Origin: Nocardia ignorata NBRC 108230
GTDB lineage: Bacteria > Actinomycetota > Actinomycetes > Mycobacteriales > Mycobacteriaceae
Assembly (NCBI RefSeq): GCF_001612905.1
Contig: NZ_BDBI01000005.1
Location: 248,001 to 312,000 of the forward strand
DNA: 64,000 nucleotides
Reading direction: 5' to 3'
Shown here piece after piece: positions 25,904-34,648 of the stretch. The first letter of the stretch is position 1. Every line of letters starts with the position of its first letter. The translations under genes were made by a program, and so were the position numbers. The notes beneath the pieces were generated by a model, which saw only the letters and a list, made by a program, of their open reading frames with translations, searched no databases and had not been told where the DNA came from.

Positions 25904-26860
25904 TCAGTGTCCATGGCCGGGCGCGCCATGGTTGGCGGGCGCTGTCGGCGCTGTCGGCGCTGTCGGCGCTGCCGCAGCTTCGTTCGAGGTGGTCACGCTG
26001 AGGGTGAATTCAGCGGTGCGCACTACGCCCTGATGTTGGAAGTCCAGGAACAGCCGATAGTCGCCGGTACTCGGTGCGTTCACCACGAAGTCGACGCCGG
26101 GCCCGGCCGGGGTGACCCCGTCGCCGGGTGCACCCTCCGGATGAACGTGCAGGTAGGCGAGGTCGGCCGCGCGCAGAGCGACCAGGTGCCCGTAGGCGCC
26201 GAGGTAGGGCTGCAAGTCGGTGACCGGTGCGCCGTTGCGGCTGACCGACAGGGTGACCGGCGACGCGGCGCCCGGAGTGATCGTGCCGGTCAGCGTGATC
26301 TCGTACTCGCCGACCCGAGCCGTCGCCGCCGGGGCGGGTAGGGCCTGCACGTCGTAGTTGCCCGCGACCCGGAGGTCGGCGCCGAGGGTCAGGTTCGACC
26401 CGCCCGCCGGGGTGAAGTCGGCGAAGACCCGGTAGTCACCGGCCCGGCTCAGATTCAGCGGCACGGACCAGGTCCCGGCCGGATCCAGCACCGGGTGCAC
26501 GTGCTGGAAACCGGCCATGTCGCGCCGCACCACGATCAGGTGCAGGTCCTTGTCGTGGCTGGTCTGATACTTCGTCACCGGGGCGCCGGTGGCATCGAGG
26601 ATGCGGAAGGAGATCGGCGTCTGCGCCGCCGTGGTGGTGTTCGGCTTGTCCAGCTCCAGCGTGTAGCCCTGATCGGTGACCATGAGGCCGCCGGGCATAT
26701 CGGTGGAGGGGCCAGGGGCACTGGGTGCGGCGTGGCCGCCGTGTCCGGCAGGTCCACTCGGATCAGGGTCCGGTCCGATTGTCGCGCCGACGGCGACGGC
26801 GATTCCGAAGACCGCGGCGAGGCCGACGGCGAATCCGGCGAACTTGGTGGTGGCATTCAT
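25904..26860 (-). CDS. Secreted His-rich protein of copper loci
   Basis: 318 residues. A single signal helix (FAGFAVGLAAVFGIAVAVG) is followed by HGGHA and two similar beta-rich modules: about 60-165 with DKDLHLIVVRRDMAGFQHVHP and about 175-290 with YLGAYGHLVALRAADLAYLHVHPEG. These paired LHxxV and HVHP motifs look like metal sites. The tail is a nine-base-repeat-encoded APT run, ending HGAPGHGH. It lies between the MFS gene and copA, so it is likely a periplasmic copper acceptor for CopA; inference from context. Confidence 0.8.
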   Translation of the reverse strand: MNATTKFAGFAVGLAAVFGIAVAVGATIGPDPDPSGPAGHGGHAAPSAPGPSTDMPGGLMVTDQGYTLELDKPNTTTAAQTPISFRILDATGAPVTKYQTSHDKDLHLIVVRRDMAGFQHVHPVLDPAGTWSVPLNLSRAGDYRVFADFTPAGGSNLTLGADLRVAGNYDVQALPAPAATARVGEYEITLTGTITPGAASPVTLSVSRNGAPVTDLQPYLGAYGHLVALRAADLAYLHVHPEGAPGDGVTPAGPGVDFVVNAPSTGDYRLFLDFQHQGVVRTAEFTLSVTTSNEAAAAPTAPTAPTAPANHGAPGHGH

Positions 26861-26908
26861 CGAGAGTTCCGCACTTTCTGTACTTGGTTGTCCGACAAGG
26901 GGATCGGA

Positions 26909-28279
26909 TCAGCCGATGAGGGTGGGTTGGCGGGTGTCACGCGGCCACCTCAGGTGTTCTGCGTCGATGACGTAGGGATGGGTGTGCAGGTAGAGGCGGT
27001 CGCTGACCCGGATCGCGTCGACCAGGCGGGCGGGATCGATGGTGCCGACCTCGTGCAGGTGGGTGATCTGCTCGGGATCGTGACGCGGCCAGGACCGCAG
27101 CGCGACTGTGGTGCCGACAACTGCGAGTGCCGCCAGCACCACCCAGGTGGTGGTGAAACCGGCTGCGCGGGTGAGCCATCCGGCGATCGGGTAGGTGAGC
27201 AGCCAGGCAAGGTGGGACAGCGAGAACTGGGCGGCGAACAAGGCCGCACGGTCGGCGGGCTGCGACGAGCGACGCAGGATCTGCCCGGTGGGGGTGAGGA
27301 CCGCGGCGGTGCCGGCACCGATCAAGGCCCACACGCCGATCGCGGCACCCCAGCGCCACTGACCGCCGGTAGCGGTCGACAGCGCGATGGCCGAGCTGAG
27401 ACCGACGATCAACGTCGCGGCGCCGGACAGCATCACCGGGCGCGCACCGATTCGGTCCAGGACCCGCGGCAGTGACAAAGCGGTGATCATTGTTCCGAAA
27501 CCGTTGGCGGCCAGCAGCATCGCCACGCCGGTCTGGGATCCACCGAGGGTGTCACGGACGTAGTTGACGGTGTTGACCATGATCACCGAACCAGCCGCGG
27601 CGACGACCAGATTCAGACCGAGCAGCCCGCGTAGGCGTGGAGTGGCGGCGAAGATCCGCATGCCGACCGCGATCCGTTCGCGGAAGCTGCCCTGAGTGGT
27701 GGCGCCCGCGTTGGGGATTCGGGTCGAGATCACCAGGGCGGCGGAGACCACGAAGCCGATCGCGGTGCCGACGAACAGCCAGTGGAAGCTGATCAGGGTC
27801 AGCGCGGCCGCGGCCAGCATGGGGCTCAACAGTGTTTCCATGGTCGCAGCGAGTTGGGCGGCCGACAGTGCGCGGGTGTAGTCACGTTCGTCGGGCAGGA
27901 TATCGGGGATCACTGCCTGGTAGGTGGGGGTGAAGGCGGCTGAGGCTGTCTGTAGGACTGCGATCAGGACGTAGATGTGCCAGATCTGGTCGATGAACGG
28001 CAGCGCCAGTACGACGCCGCCGCGAATCATGTTGAGCGAGACCAGGAACAGTCGGCGGGGGAATCGGTCGGCGTAGGCGGCCACGATCGGGGCGATCGTG
28101 ACGTAGACGGCCATCTTGATGGTCAATGCGGTGCCGAGCACGGCTCCGGCATCGGCTCCGGCGAGTTCGTAGGCGAGTAGTCCGAGCGCGACCGTGGTCA
28201 GGCCGGTGCCGAACAGGGCGGTCATCTGCGCGGTGAACAACCGCATGTAGTCGCGGTTGGCGAACAGTGACGTGATCAT
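26909..28279 (-). CDS. MFS transporter with His-rich C-terminus
   Basis: 456 residues with 12 predicted helices and the MFS motif YADRFPRRLFLV after helix 2. The last ~50 residues are soluble and His-rich (ITHLHEV, LYLHTHPYVIDAEHL), suggesting metal sensing or binding in the cytoplasm. Similar transporters lie in actinobacterial copper and nickel loci (NreB-like). Second gene of the operon started by copZ. Confidence 0.8.
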   Translation of the reverse strand: MITSLFANRDYMRLFTAQMTALFGTGLTTVALGLLAYELAGADAGAVLGTALTIKMAVYVTIAPIVAAYADRFPRRLFLVSLNMIRGGVVLALPFIDQIWHIYVLIAVLQTASAAFTPTYQAVIPDILPDERDYTRALSAAQLAATMETLLSPMLAAAALTLISFHWLFVGTAIGFVVSAALVISTRIPNAGATTQGSFRERIAVGMRIFAATPRLRGLLGLNLVVAAAGSVIMVNTVNYVRDTLGGSQTGVAMLLAANGFGTMITALSLPRVLDRIGARPVMLSGAATLIVGLSSAIALSTATGGQWRWGAAIGVWALIGAGTAAVLTPTGQILRRSSQPADRAALFAAQFSLSHLAWLLTYPIAGWLTRAAGFTTTWVVLAALAVVGTTVALRSWPRHDPEQITHLHEVGTIDPARLVDAIRVSDRLYLHTHPYVIDAEHLRWPRDTRQPTLIG

Positions 28280-28364
28280 CGGGGTTGTCCTTCTACTTCT
28301 GTGGCGGTGCGTGGCACCTGCTGAACGGGCTACCGTCCAGACCCGCTGACTTCCCCGAGGATGG

Positions 28365-28401
28365 CCACCGTGTCATCGAATCGGAGTCGATAACACGGTG
28401 G
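28365..28401. terminator. Hairpin after copZ
   Basis: 15-bp arms (28365-28379 and 28387-28401) with one G-U pair, just after the copZ stop and before the MFS start. It may give strong copZ expression with partial read-through into the downstream operon. Confidence 0.7.
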
Positions 28402-28408
28402 CGGGGGG

Positions 28409-28630
28409 TCAGTTCTGGACGAGCTCGTAGCCGAGGTTTTCGACGGTGTCCTGGATCAGCGCGTCGTCGATCGCGCCTGCGCCGATGACGGTCATCCGGC
28501 CGGTGGCGAGTTCGATGTCGACACCGTTGATGCCGTCGAGCTTGCCGATCTCGTTCTTGACCTTGCCGACGCAGCTGCCACAGGACATGCCCGAAACGAC
28601 GTAGGTGCTGGTGCTGTTGTTGGTGCTCAT
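28409..28630 (-). CDS. copZ: CopZ copper chaperone
   Basis: 73 residues, a single HMA domain with MSCGSC (C17, C20) and the usual beta-alpha fold ending LGYELVQN. It carries Cu(I) to the N-terminal domain of CopA. First gene leftward of the two CsoR-type boxes. Another copZ at 55743 is frameshifted, so this may be the only working one in the window, besides the HMA protein at 53642. Confidence 0.92.
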   Translation of the reverse strand: MSTNNSTSTYVVSGMSCGSCVGKVKNEIGKLDGINGVDIELATGRMTVIGAGAIDDALIQDTVENLGYELVQN

Positions 28631-28699
28631 GACCGTTTGTCTCCTTGTGCTTCAGGGGCGTTCCGAGAACAGACGATACGACAGTCAAGGTTCGTTGTC

Positions 28700-28714
28700 T
28701 ACCCCTAGGGGGTA
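28700..28714. promoter_or_regulatory. CsoR-type box, copZ side
   Basis: TACCCCTAGGGGGTA, 70 bases before the copZ start. The TACCCC-N3-GGGGTA plan is that of Cu(I)-released CsoR/RicR operators. A sister box is centred 35 bases to the right. Confidence 0.8.
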
Positions 28715-28734
28715 TACGTATTGATGACTACCAG

Positions 28735-28749
28735 TACCCCCAAGGGGTA
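28735..28749. promoter_or_regulatory. CsoR-type box, reductase side
   Basis: TACCCCCAAGGGGTA, 15 bases before the flavin reductase ATG. It probably covers that promoter while the box at 28700 covers copZ. No csoR gene is visible in the window. Confidence 0.8.
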
Positions 28750-28763
28750 TGTATGGTGGCGGA

Positions 28764-29945
28764 ATGACAAAGTTGAATCGGATCGTCGTTGTCGGAGCTT
28801 CGCTGGCGGGACTGCGCGCCGTGCAGGCACTACGCGCTGCGGACTTCGCCGGCGAGATCACCTTGATCGGCGCGGAAAACCACGCACCCTATAACCGGCC
28901 GCCCCTGTCGAAAAGTGTCCTGGACGGCGACGACGACATCGCACTCCCCGGCGCGGAACAGCTAGAGGGTGGTTGGCTGCGCAACCGCCGAGCCACTTCG
29001 CTGCGCACCGACGAGCGCCTGGTCGTCCTCGATGACGGATCGGAAATCGCGTTCGATGGACTGGTGGTGGCGACCGGCGCGAGCCCGCGCCGCTTCGATG
29101 CGCAGCCCGCGGGCGTGCACAGCCTTCGAACCGTCGACGACGCTCTCGCCCTGCGCGCCGAGCTGGCGGCCGCACCTGCTCATGTCACGGTGATCGGTGG
29201 TGGCTTCATCGGAAGCGAAGTGGCGTCCACCGCTCGACGGAGAGGAATCTCGGTCACCCTGGTCGACGCCGGATCTCACCCCATGGTCACGACGTTGGGA
29301 ACGCACGGCGCGCGGTGGCTCGCCCGGCACCATCAGCGGCACGGCGTCGACCTTGTGTCCGGGGTCCGGGCCCTCGGCTTCGATGGGGAAAGCCGGGCCA
29401 CCGCGGTGTTGTTGAGTGATGGCCGTCGAATTCCGACCGATGTCGTCATCGCGGGCACCGGCGTCGTACCGAATACCGCCTGGCTGCGCGGGAGTGGGCT
29501 GAAGCTCGACAACGGTGTCGTGTGCACCAGTTCGTTGTTCGCCGAAGGGGAATCGTCGATCGTCGCCGCGGGTGACGTCGCCCGCTGGTCACACCCGCTG
29601 TACAACGGCGAACTGATCCGCGTCGAACACTGGGCCAACGCCAATGAACAGGGCGCCCTGGCTGCCCGCAATCTGCTTACTGGTCTCGACGCAGCCGAAA
29701 CGTATGCGCCGGTACCGTCTTTCGCGACGCATATTCACGGTGCCCGCATTCAGGTCGCTGGTGTGCTCGCGCTCGCTGACGAGGAGCGGATCGTTGTCGA
29801 CGAATCGGCCGAGGATCGCCTCGTGGTCGCCTTCTCGTCGCGCGGCGTCCTTGTTGGTGCGGTGGCGGTGAACGCGCCGAAGGATCTCATCCGGCTGAAG
29901 CGCGCCATCGCCGCGCGCGCCTCGAATGACGAGATTGCGGCTTGA
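28764..29945 (+). CDS. NAD(P)H-flavin oxidoreductase of the ferredoxin-reductase family
   Basis: 393 residues from ATG 28764; an upstream in-frame start at 28749 lies inside the CsoR box and is unlikely. Two dinucleotide-binding motifs, VVVGASLAGLRA (FAD, residue ~7) and VIGGGFIGSEVA (NAD(P)H, ~147), AGDVARW near 280, and a C-terminal reductase domain. The family reduces ferredoxins or rubredoxins. A copper-regulated flavin reductase could restore electron flow or reduce Cu(II) under stress; inference. Followed by a terminator at 30001. Confidence 0.85.
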   Translation: MTKLNRIVVVGASLAGLRAVQALRAADFAGEITLIGAENHAPYNRPPLSKSVLDGDDDIALPGAEQLEGGWLRNRRATSLRTDERLVVLDDGSEIAFDGLVVATGASPRRFDAQPAGVHSLRTVDDALALRAELAAAPAHVTVIGGGFIGSEVASTARRRGISVTLVDAGSHPMVTTLGTHGARWLARHHQRHGVDLVSGVRALGFDGESRATAVLLSDGRRIPTDVVIAGTGVVPNTAWLRGSGLKLDNGVVCTSSLFAEGESSIVAAGDVARWSHPLYNGELIRVEHWANANEQGALAARNLLTGLDAAETYAPVPSFATHIHGARIQVAGVLALADEERIVVDESAEDRLVVAFSSRGVLVGAVAVNAPKDLIRLKRAIAARASNDEIAA

Positions 29946-30000
29946 CGGACCAAACGCATCGTGGTCGGTAGCTGTCGCGGCGTGGCACCGTGATCTGCTG

Positions 30001-30048
30001 GCTTCGAGGATGGGGCGACGCTTCGTATCGCAGCCCCATCCTCGAAGC
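30001..30048 (+). terminator. Terminator after the flavin reductase
   Basis: Exact 16-bp arms (30001-30016, 30033-30048) around a 16-base loop, 55 bases past the stop. Confidence 0.8.
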
Positions 30049-30076
30049 GTTGACAAAGCTGCAACGAACCGGCTAA

Positions 30077-30095
30077 ATACTAAATTACTTAGTAG
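30077..30095. promoter_or_regulatory. BlaI-type operator before the GNAT gene
   Basis: ATACTAAATTACTTAGTAG, arms TACTAA/TTAGTA, 20 bases before the GTG at 30115. Confidence 0.75.
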
Positions 30096-30114
30096 ATATG
30101 ATCGGAAGGTTCGT

Positions 30115-30906
30115 GTGATTCGGCGGTCCGCGTCTGCGACACCCGAGGGGGTGTCCGCTCGAAAGAGCGTCGGTGCGACCCGGACTACTCGGCGCATCAT
30201 TGCGAGGCGTAGTCGGCCATCCGCGATGGTGGTGGGGGTTGCGCGCTATTACGCTTCGCGTGTTCTGCGGCCAATGATCATCTCGCTGCGTACCACGCCT
30301 CGTGTCACCCTCGCGGGTCGAACCTCCCGCGGAGAACCGGTCAGCCTGCGCCCTCCGAGACTGTCCGACGCCGCTACCTGGCGCGAGATCCGAATCGCCG
30401 ATCGGCACGCGATCGAGCCGTTCTGGGTGACAGACGATCGCGGCTGGGAAGGGCGCCACCGTGAGCGGATATGGATTCACGAGTGGTTGTGGTCGAGGTC
30501 GGAGGCGAAGGCCGGCCGAGTCCTACGCACGGTGATCGAGGTCGATGGTCGATTCGCCGGGCAGTGTGACCTGTGGATGCACGACGAGCGCGGCGAGCTC
30601 AGTATCTGGGTCGACTCACGACTGGCCGGGCGCGGCGTCGCCGGTGCGGCAGCTCGCCTGCTCATCGGCTACGCCTTCGACCAGTTGGGTCTGGCGCGGG
30701 TCACGGCGCCTATCGATGTGGACAATGCCCAGTCGGCTCGGTTGGCCCGCCGGATCGGTTTGGTGCGCGAGGGGACGATGGTCAGCTATCTCAGCGTCGG
30801 TGGCAGGCGCCGTGATCACGATCTCTGGGCCGTTTCCGCGCCAGCTTGGACGGCGCTGTGGGGGCATACGACCGAGCGGTCCCCGATGACGTCATCGAAT
30901 ACGTAG
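30115..30906 (+). CDS. GNAT-family acetyltransferase (RimJ/RimL-like)
   Basis: 263 residues if begun at GTG 30115, which has GGAAGG six bases upstream and lies right after the operator; ATGs at 30226 and 30274 are alternatives. The GNAT core spans VSLRPPRLSDAATWREIRI to the acetyl-CoA loop region RLAGRGVAGAAARLLIGYAF and the motif DVDNAQSARLARRIGLVREG. Substrate unknown; the group often acetylates protein N-termini or ribosomal proteins. Its last codons overlap the next operator. Confidence 0.75.
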   Translation: MIRRSASATPEGVSARKSVGATRTTRRIIARRSRPSAMVVGVARYYASRVLRPMIISLRTTPRVTLAGRTSRGEPVSLRPPRLSDAATWREIRIADRHAIEPFWVTDDRGWEGRHRERIWIHEWLWSRSEAKAGRVLRTVIEVDGRFAGQCDLWMHDERGELSIWVDSRLAGRGVAGAAARLLIGYAFDQLGLARVTAPIDVDNAQSARLARRIGLVREGTMVSYLSVGGRRRDHDLWAVSAPAWTALWGHTTERSPMTSSNT

Positions 30907-30917
30907 AGATATAGTAT
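30899..30917. promoter_or_regulatory. BlaI-type operator before blaI copy 2
   Basis: ATACGTAGAGATATAGTAT fits the TAC-N11-GTA plan, 60 bases before the blaI ATG, so autoregulation is likely. Confidence 0.68.
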
Positions 30918-30976
30918 GTGTTGGCGCGCCGGACGCCGCTGCGGCACGGTCGGGCGGAGAACGGGAGAGGGCGACG

Positions 30977-31351
30977 ATGGGTCATCGATTTGGAGAACTG
31001 GAAGCGGTTGTGATGGATCGCGTCTGGTCGGCCGACGACACCATCACCGTCCGGCAGGTCTACGACGACCTACTGCGTGACCGCGAGATCGCGTACACGA
31101 CCGTCATGACGACTATGGACAACCTGCACCGCAAAGGTTGGCTCGAGCGGGAACGGCTCGGCAAGGCCTACACCTACTGGGCCACGCTGACGCGTGAGCA
31201 GTACAGCGCGAAGCTGATGCGCGATGCACTCGGTGACGGTGGCCGGTCCGATTTGGTGCTGGCGCATTTCATTGATCAGATCACCGAAGACGAATCGAAC
31301 GCGCTGCGAACTGTGTTGCGGGGATTGACTTCCCGACGGAAGAAGGACTGA
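30977..31351 (+). CDS. BlaI/CopY-family repressor, copy 2
   Basis: 124 residues. The winged helix (RFGELEAVVMDRVWSADDTITVRQVYDDLL ... AYTTVMTTMDNLHRKGWLERE) is nearly identical in the recognition region to copies 4 and 5 (44217, 45408) and close to copy 3, which explains why the operators share one sequence. No M56 protease gene adjoins. The C-terminal dimer part ends with a basic tail (RRKKD). Confidence 0.88.
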   Translation: MGHRFGELEAVVMDRVWSADDTITVRQVYDDLLRDREIAYTTVMTTMDNLHRKGWLERERLGKAYTYWATLTREQYSAKLMRDALGDGGRSDLVLAHFIDQITEDESNALRTVLRGLTSRRKKD

Positions 31352-31462
31352 GCCGTACGGTCCTGATTTGCCGCCGTCCGCGCCGGGCCTGGTGATTGGG
31401 CCGTATATGCCACGACTTCGATCCGAAATCGGGCAACCGTGTGGCGCCAGCGTGGTCGTGAT

Positions 31463-31481
31463 CTACTATTTGTCTTAGTAG
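31463..31481. promoter_or_regulatory. BlaI-type operator before the membrane gene at 31510
   Basis: CTACTATTTGTCTTAGTAG, 29 bases before the GTG start; arms CTACTA/TAGTAG. Confidence 0.78.
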
Positions 31482-31509
31482 TTTGCCGGGTGGCGGAGGA
31501 GATGCAGTC

Positions 31510-31986
31510 GTGACGATCTCGCAGTGGCCGATTCAGCGGTGGTTGGTGGCGCTGGCCGTGGGGACGGTGGTCGCTGCGGTGGTGGGCGTTCCCACCGGGG
31601 TGATTCAGACGCCGTTCTATACGCGGATGACTCCGGTGCTGTGGTGGAACTACCCGATCTGGCTTCTCACCGCAGTACTCAGCGGTCTCGTCGCGGCGAC
31701 CTACGTACGAAGTCGGATGCCGTCGACCACGCGCTCGGCGGGGCTGTTCGCTACGCTCGCATCGGCGTTCGCTGTCGGTTGTCCGGTGTGCAACAAGCTG
31801 ATTGTGGCACTGCTGGGAGTCAGTGGCGCGCTCAGCATCTGGGCGCCTCTGCAGCCGGTTATCGCGGTGGCGTCGCTGTCGCTGCTGGTATGGGCGCTGC
31901 GTCGCAGACTCATGGGCGAGCGCGCGTGCCTGGCACCCGCTCCGGCGGACATGCGCGCTGTTGAAGCGGATCCTCTGGGTCGGTAA
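31510..31986 (+). CDS. Membrane protein with CPxC-containing helix
   Basis: 158 residues from GTG 31510, with GGAGGAG before it. Four or five predicted helices. The helix FAVGCPVCNKLIVALLG holds a CPVC motif in or next to the membrane, a pattern seen in small membrane proteins of metal and redox loci. The end has a further Cys (GERACLAP). Function not known; it sits between blaI copy 2 and the nuo-like operon with its own operator. Confidence 0.65.
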   Translation: MTISQWPIQRWLVALAVGTVVAAVVGVPTGVIQTPFYTRMTPVLWWNYPIWLLTAVLSGLVAATYVRSRMPSTTRSAGLFATLASAFAVGCPVCNKLIVALLGVSGALSIWAPLQPVIAVASLSLLVWALRRRLMGERACLAPAPADMRAVEADPLGR

Positions 31987-32009
31987 TCGTCCGTGTCAGT
32001 CCCGTCGGT

Positions 32010-32028
32010 TTACGGACCGAAATAGTAC
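32010..32028. promoter_or_regulatory. BlaI-type operator before the nuo-like operon
   Basis: TTACGGACCGAAATAGTAC fits the TAC-N11-GTA plan, 34 bases before the nuoA ATG. It would put the eight-gene operon under the shared repressor. Confidence 0.65.
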
Positions 32029-32061
32029 TGTCACTCGCGGGGGAGCAGGAGGTGACCGTCG

Positions 32062-32403
32062 ATGCTCAATCTGCTCATAGTCCTTGCCGTGGTGGCGGCC
32101 TCGACGGCGTTGGCATACGCGGCGGCCCGCGTGGGGCAATCGGGACCGGCTGCGAGGGATGTCGCGCCGTTCTTGTCGGGCGCGGAGGCCACCGAGCACG
32201 CTGTGTCGCGTTATCACGTGCGCTGGTACACGATCACGATGATCTTCCTGGCCTTCGACATGGAAATGGCGTTCATGTATCCGTGGTCTGTCGTCGTCGC
32301 CGATCTCGGGGCCATGGCGGTCGCCGAGATGTTCGGATTTCTGGCGGTGCTGATGATCGCGGTCCTCTATGCCTGGCGCGAGGGAGCGCTGCGATGGGTC
32401 TGA
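32062..32403 (+). CDS. nuoA: NuoA-like subunit
   Basis: 113 residues, three helices. The conserved loop RYHVRWYTITMIFLAFDMEMAF keeps the acidic FDxE pair of complex I NuoA and a central SGAEAT segment takes the place of the usual quinone-side cysteine loop. First gene of the nuo-like operon; overlaps the next by ten bases. Confidence 0.88.
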   Translation: MLNLLIVLAVVAASTALAYAAARVGQSGPAARDVAPFLSGAEATEHAVSRYHVRWYTITMIFLAFDMEMAFMYPWSVVVADLGAMAVAEMFGFLAVLMIAVLYAWREGALRWV

Positions 32404-33719
32404 ACTCCTGGTTGCGTGGGCGAGTTGCCGTTGCGCCGTTCGTGGTGACCGCCCCTGGTGGTACCTCAGTACGCGTGGCGGTTGAACGCGAGATCCGAGA
32501 ACACGGTCGGTTGCAGGTGGGCAGTCCAGCCGCGGCCGACCTGCTGGTCGTCGCCGGACCGGCCGACGAGGAATTCGACTCCTACGTCACGCGGGTCTTC
32601 GACAGCATGCCGCTGCCCCGAGATCGCGCGTGGATTACCGAACCCAATGCTGCCGCAACAGAAATCGGTGCCGCGATCGTTCGTCTGCGCGCTGGAGTAG
32701 CTGCTGTCTCACCACCGTCGCACCCCGAATCCGTAGACGGCCCACACCAACAGCACCACAGGACGAGTGGCCACGACGCTGAGCCGGCGCCGGTGCGCGA
32801 GCAGGCTGCGGTGCACGAGCACACGCAGCACACCGCAGGGGATGAGCACATGGGGCACGCCGCAGAGCATGAGCACATCGGGCATGCTGCGGAACACCAG
32901 CACATCGGGCACGCCGCGGAACACGAGCACATGGGGCACGCCGCGGGCGGTGCGGCGCACGGTGGGCACAACCACGATATGGGCATGATGATGCCGGGTG
33001 GGTTGGCGATGGCTGATCGGGCGGATGATCGGGACGGTCTGAAGCTCGACGTGCTGACGGTTCCGTTGGGGCCGGTGCTCGCCTGGTGGCCCGCAGGCCT
33101 GACCGCTGTCACACGATGGCAGGGCGATATCGTCTGCGACGCAACGGTTTCAGTTCTCGCGGCACCATCGGGCACCGTGCCCTTCTGGTTGAAGCCGTGG
33201 TTACACCCAGGGCAGGTCGACGCAAACTTACGGGGACGATGGCGAGCGGCACGGGCGTTGGACTCGGCCTCGACGCTGCTGACGCTGGCGGGATGGTCGG
33301 ATGCGGCGACGACCGCGCGCCGGTTGCGAGACGAATTGCTGGCCGGTGAGCTGTCCGGGGCCGGTGAGGTGCGGCTGCGCCGTTGGACACGTCGGGTCGC
33401 GGGCTCGTGGGTACTGAGGTCGTCGCTGCGTGATGTCGGACGCATCGCCGAGGGATCGGACGTACCGGCGGGGTTGGTCGGCGACGCGCATGACCGGCTG
33501 CTGCGCTGGATCGCCGAGACGGACCTGGCGCGCCGACACGAGGAAAAGACCACAGGCGGATTCATCGATGCCCAGATCACTCGATGCCAGTGGATCGTCG
33601 ACACGTTGCCGACACTGCTTGCCGGAACGGAACTAGCGGAGGCCCGCTTGACCGTGGCCAGCCTCGATCCCGACATCGAGGTGCTGACCGCATCAGTTGC
33701 GGAGGCGGCGCATGGTTGA
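32394..33719 (+). CDS. His-rich NuoB/NuoD-like fusion lacking iron-sulfur ligands
   Basis: 441 residues in three parts. About 1-110 resembles NuoB: AADLLVVAGPADEEFDSYVTRVFDSMPLPRDRAW parallels the NuoB stretch ADVLIVAGT ... MPEPR, but every cluster-N2 cysteine (CC, GSC, GCPP) is missing; the only Cys are far downstream. About 110-205 is His-rich, with a ten-residue repeat HMGHAAEHEH present about four times, then HGGHNHDMGMMM. About 215-441 begins LGPVLAWWPAGLTAVTRWQGDIV, reminiscent of the NuoD start MGPQHPSTHGVLRL ... DGE, then an unknown helical region. It takes the place of NuoB-C-D and may bind many metal ions. Confidence 0.75.
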   Translation: MGLNSWLRGRVAVAPFVVTAPGGTSVRVAVEREIREHGRLQVGSPAAADLLVVAGPADEEFDSYVTRVFDSMPLPRDRAWITEPNAAATEIGAAIVRLRAGVAAVSPPSHPESVDGPHQQHHRTSGHDAEPAPVREQAAVHEHTQHTAGDEHMGHAAEHEHIGHAAEHQHIGHAAEHEHMGHAAGGAAHGGHNHDMGMMMPGGLAMADRADDRDGLKLDVLTVPLGPVLAWWPAGLTAVTRWQGDIVCDATVSVLAAPSGTVPFWLKPWLHPGQVDANLRGRWRAARALDSASTLLTLAGWSDAATTARRLRDELLAGELSGAGEVRLRRWTRRVAGSWVLRSSLRDVGRIAEGSDVPAGLVGDAHDRLLRWIAETDLARRHEEKTTGGFIDAQITRCQWIVDTLPTLLAGTELAEARLTVASLDPDIEVLTASVAEAAHG

Positions 33720-34635
33720 GTCGGCGCCCTGGTGGCAAGCCGCGTTCTTGCCGGTCGTCGTGGTGGTCCTCGCCTTCGCCGTCGAGGTCTGCCAGGGGGT
33801 GCTCAACGCACGAGTCGCTGGAGCTTCCGCGCCGGTCGCCGCGTTCGCACCGGCGCGGGCTGTCGCGCTACTACTCACCCAGCAGCGCCGCCGGATCGTC
33901 GGTGCTGATGTATTGCTCTGGCGTTGTGCGGGATTGATACTGCTGGTCGGCGGTGTGCTCACAGCGGCGCTCGTGCCGGTCGGTGATCGCGTCGTGCTGG
34001 GCGGTAGCGTGTCGCTCGCGTGGTTCAACGCGGTCGAGATCCTCTCCTGGGCGGCGGTGTGGTTGGCCGGGTGGGGCGCGGACTCGGCTTTCTCGCTCGT
34101 GGGTGGGTATCGCTTCGTCGCGCAGGGCCTGGCTTACGAGTTGCCGCATATGTTCGCGTTGATCTGCGCCGCGGTGGCCGCCGAGTCACTCGAGATCTCC
34201 GACATCGTTGCCGCACAGCAGGACCGGTGGTTCGTTGTGATCATGCCGGTGGCTTTCGTGATCTATCTGCTCTCGGTGCCGGCGATGTCGTTCACCGCGC
34301 CGTTCGATGCTCCGGTGGGCGCGGATATCGCTGGTGGAGTGTTCGCCGAGGTGTCGGGAGTAGATCGCCTGGTCCTGATCGTGGGTCGCCGGGTGCTGTT
34401 CGTGGCAGCGGCTGCGATGGCGGTGCCGTTGTTTCTGGGCGGTGGTGCCGGTCCGTGGTTGCCGGCCTGGCTGTGGTCGCTGGTGAAGACACTGGCCGTG
34501 CTGGGGGCGCTGATCTGGCTCGGGCGGAGCTGGCCGATGATCAGGATGTCGCGCTATATGGAGGTCGCCTGGATCATTTTGCTGCCGGTGATTCTGCTGC
34601 AGGCGTTGGTGGTGTCGATCGTGATGATTCGCTGA
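33712..34635 (+). CDS. nuoH: NuoH-like membrane subunit with altered quinone loop
   Basis: 307 residues, eight helices, from ATG 33712 with GGAGGCGG upstream and overlapping the previous stop. The cytoplasmic loop that in complex I reads close to RAPFDLPEAEAELV is here TAPFDAPVGADIAGGVFAEVSG: PFD is kept, but the following acidic run is mostly lost. In complex I that loop lines the quinone chamber. The protein is therefore a clear NuoH homolog but may not couple quinone chemistry in the usual way. Confidence 0.85.
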   Translation: MVESAPWWQAAFLPVVVVVLAFAVEVCQGVLNARVAGASAPVAAFAPARAVALLLTQQRRRIVGADVLLWRCAGLILLVGGVLTAALVPVGDRVVLGGSVSLAWFNAVEILSWAAVWLAGWGADSAFSLVGGYRFVAQGLAYELPHMFALICAAVAAESLEISDIVAAQQDRWFVVIMPVAFVIYLLSVPAMSFTAPFDAPVGADIAGGVFAEVSGVDRLVLIVGRRVLFVAAAAMAVPLFLGGGAGPWLPAWLWSLVKTLAVLGALIWLGRSWPMIRMSRYMEVAWIILLPVILLQALVVSIVMIR

Positions 34636-34648
34636 GAAGGAGCCGACG

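Noticed and set aside
25940..25975. Nine-base tandem repeat considered as a regulatory repeat
   Set aside because: It lies inside the coding sequence and encodes an APT run in the protein tail.
32840..32950. 30-base direct repeats considered as a CRISPR-like array
   Set aside because: They are in-frame codons of the His repeat in the NuoB/D-like protein and have no spacers.
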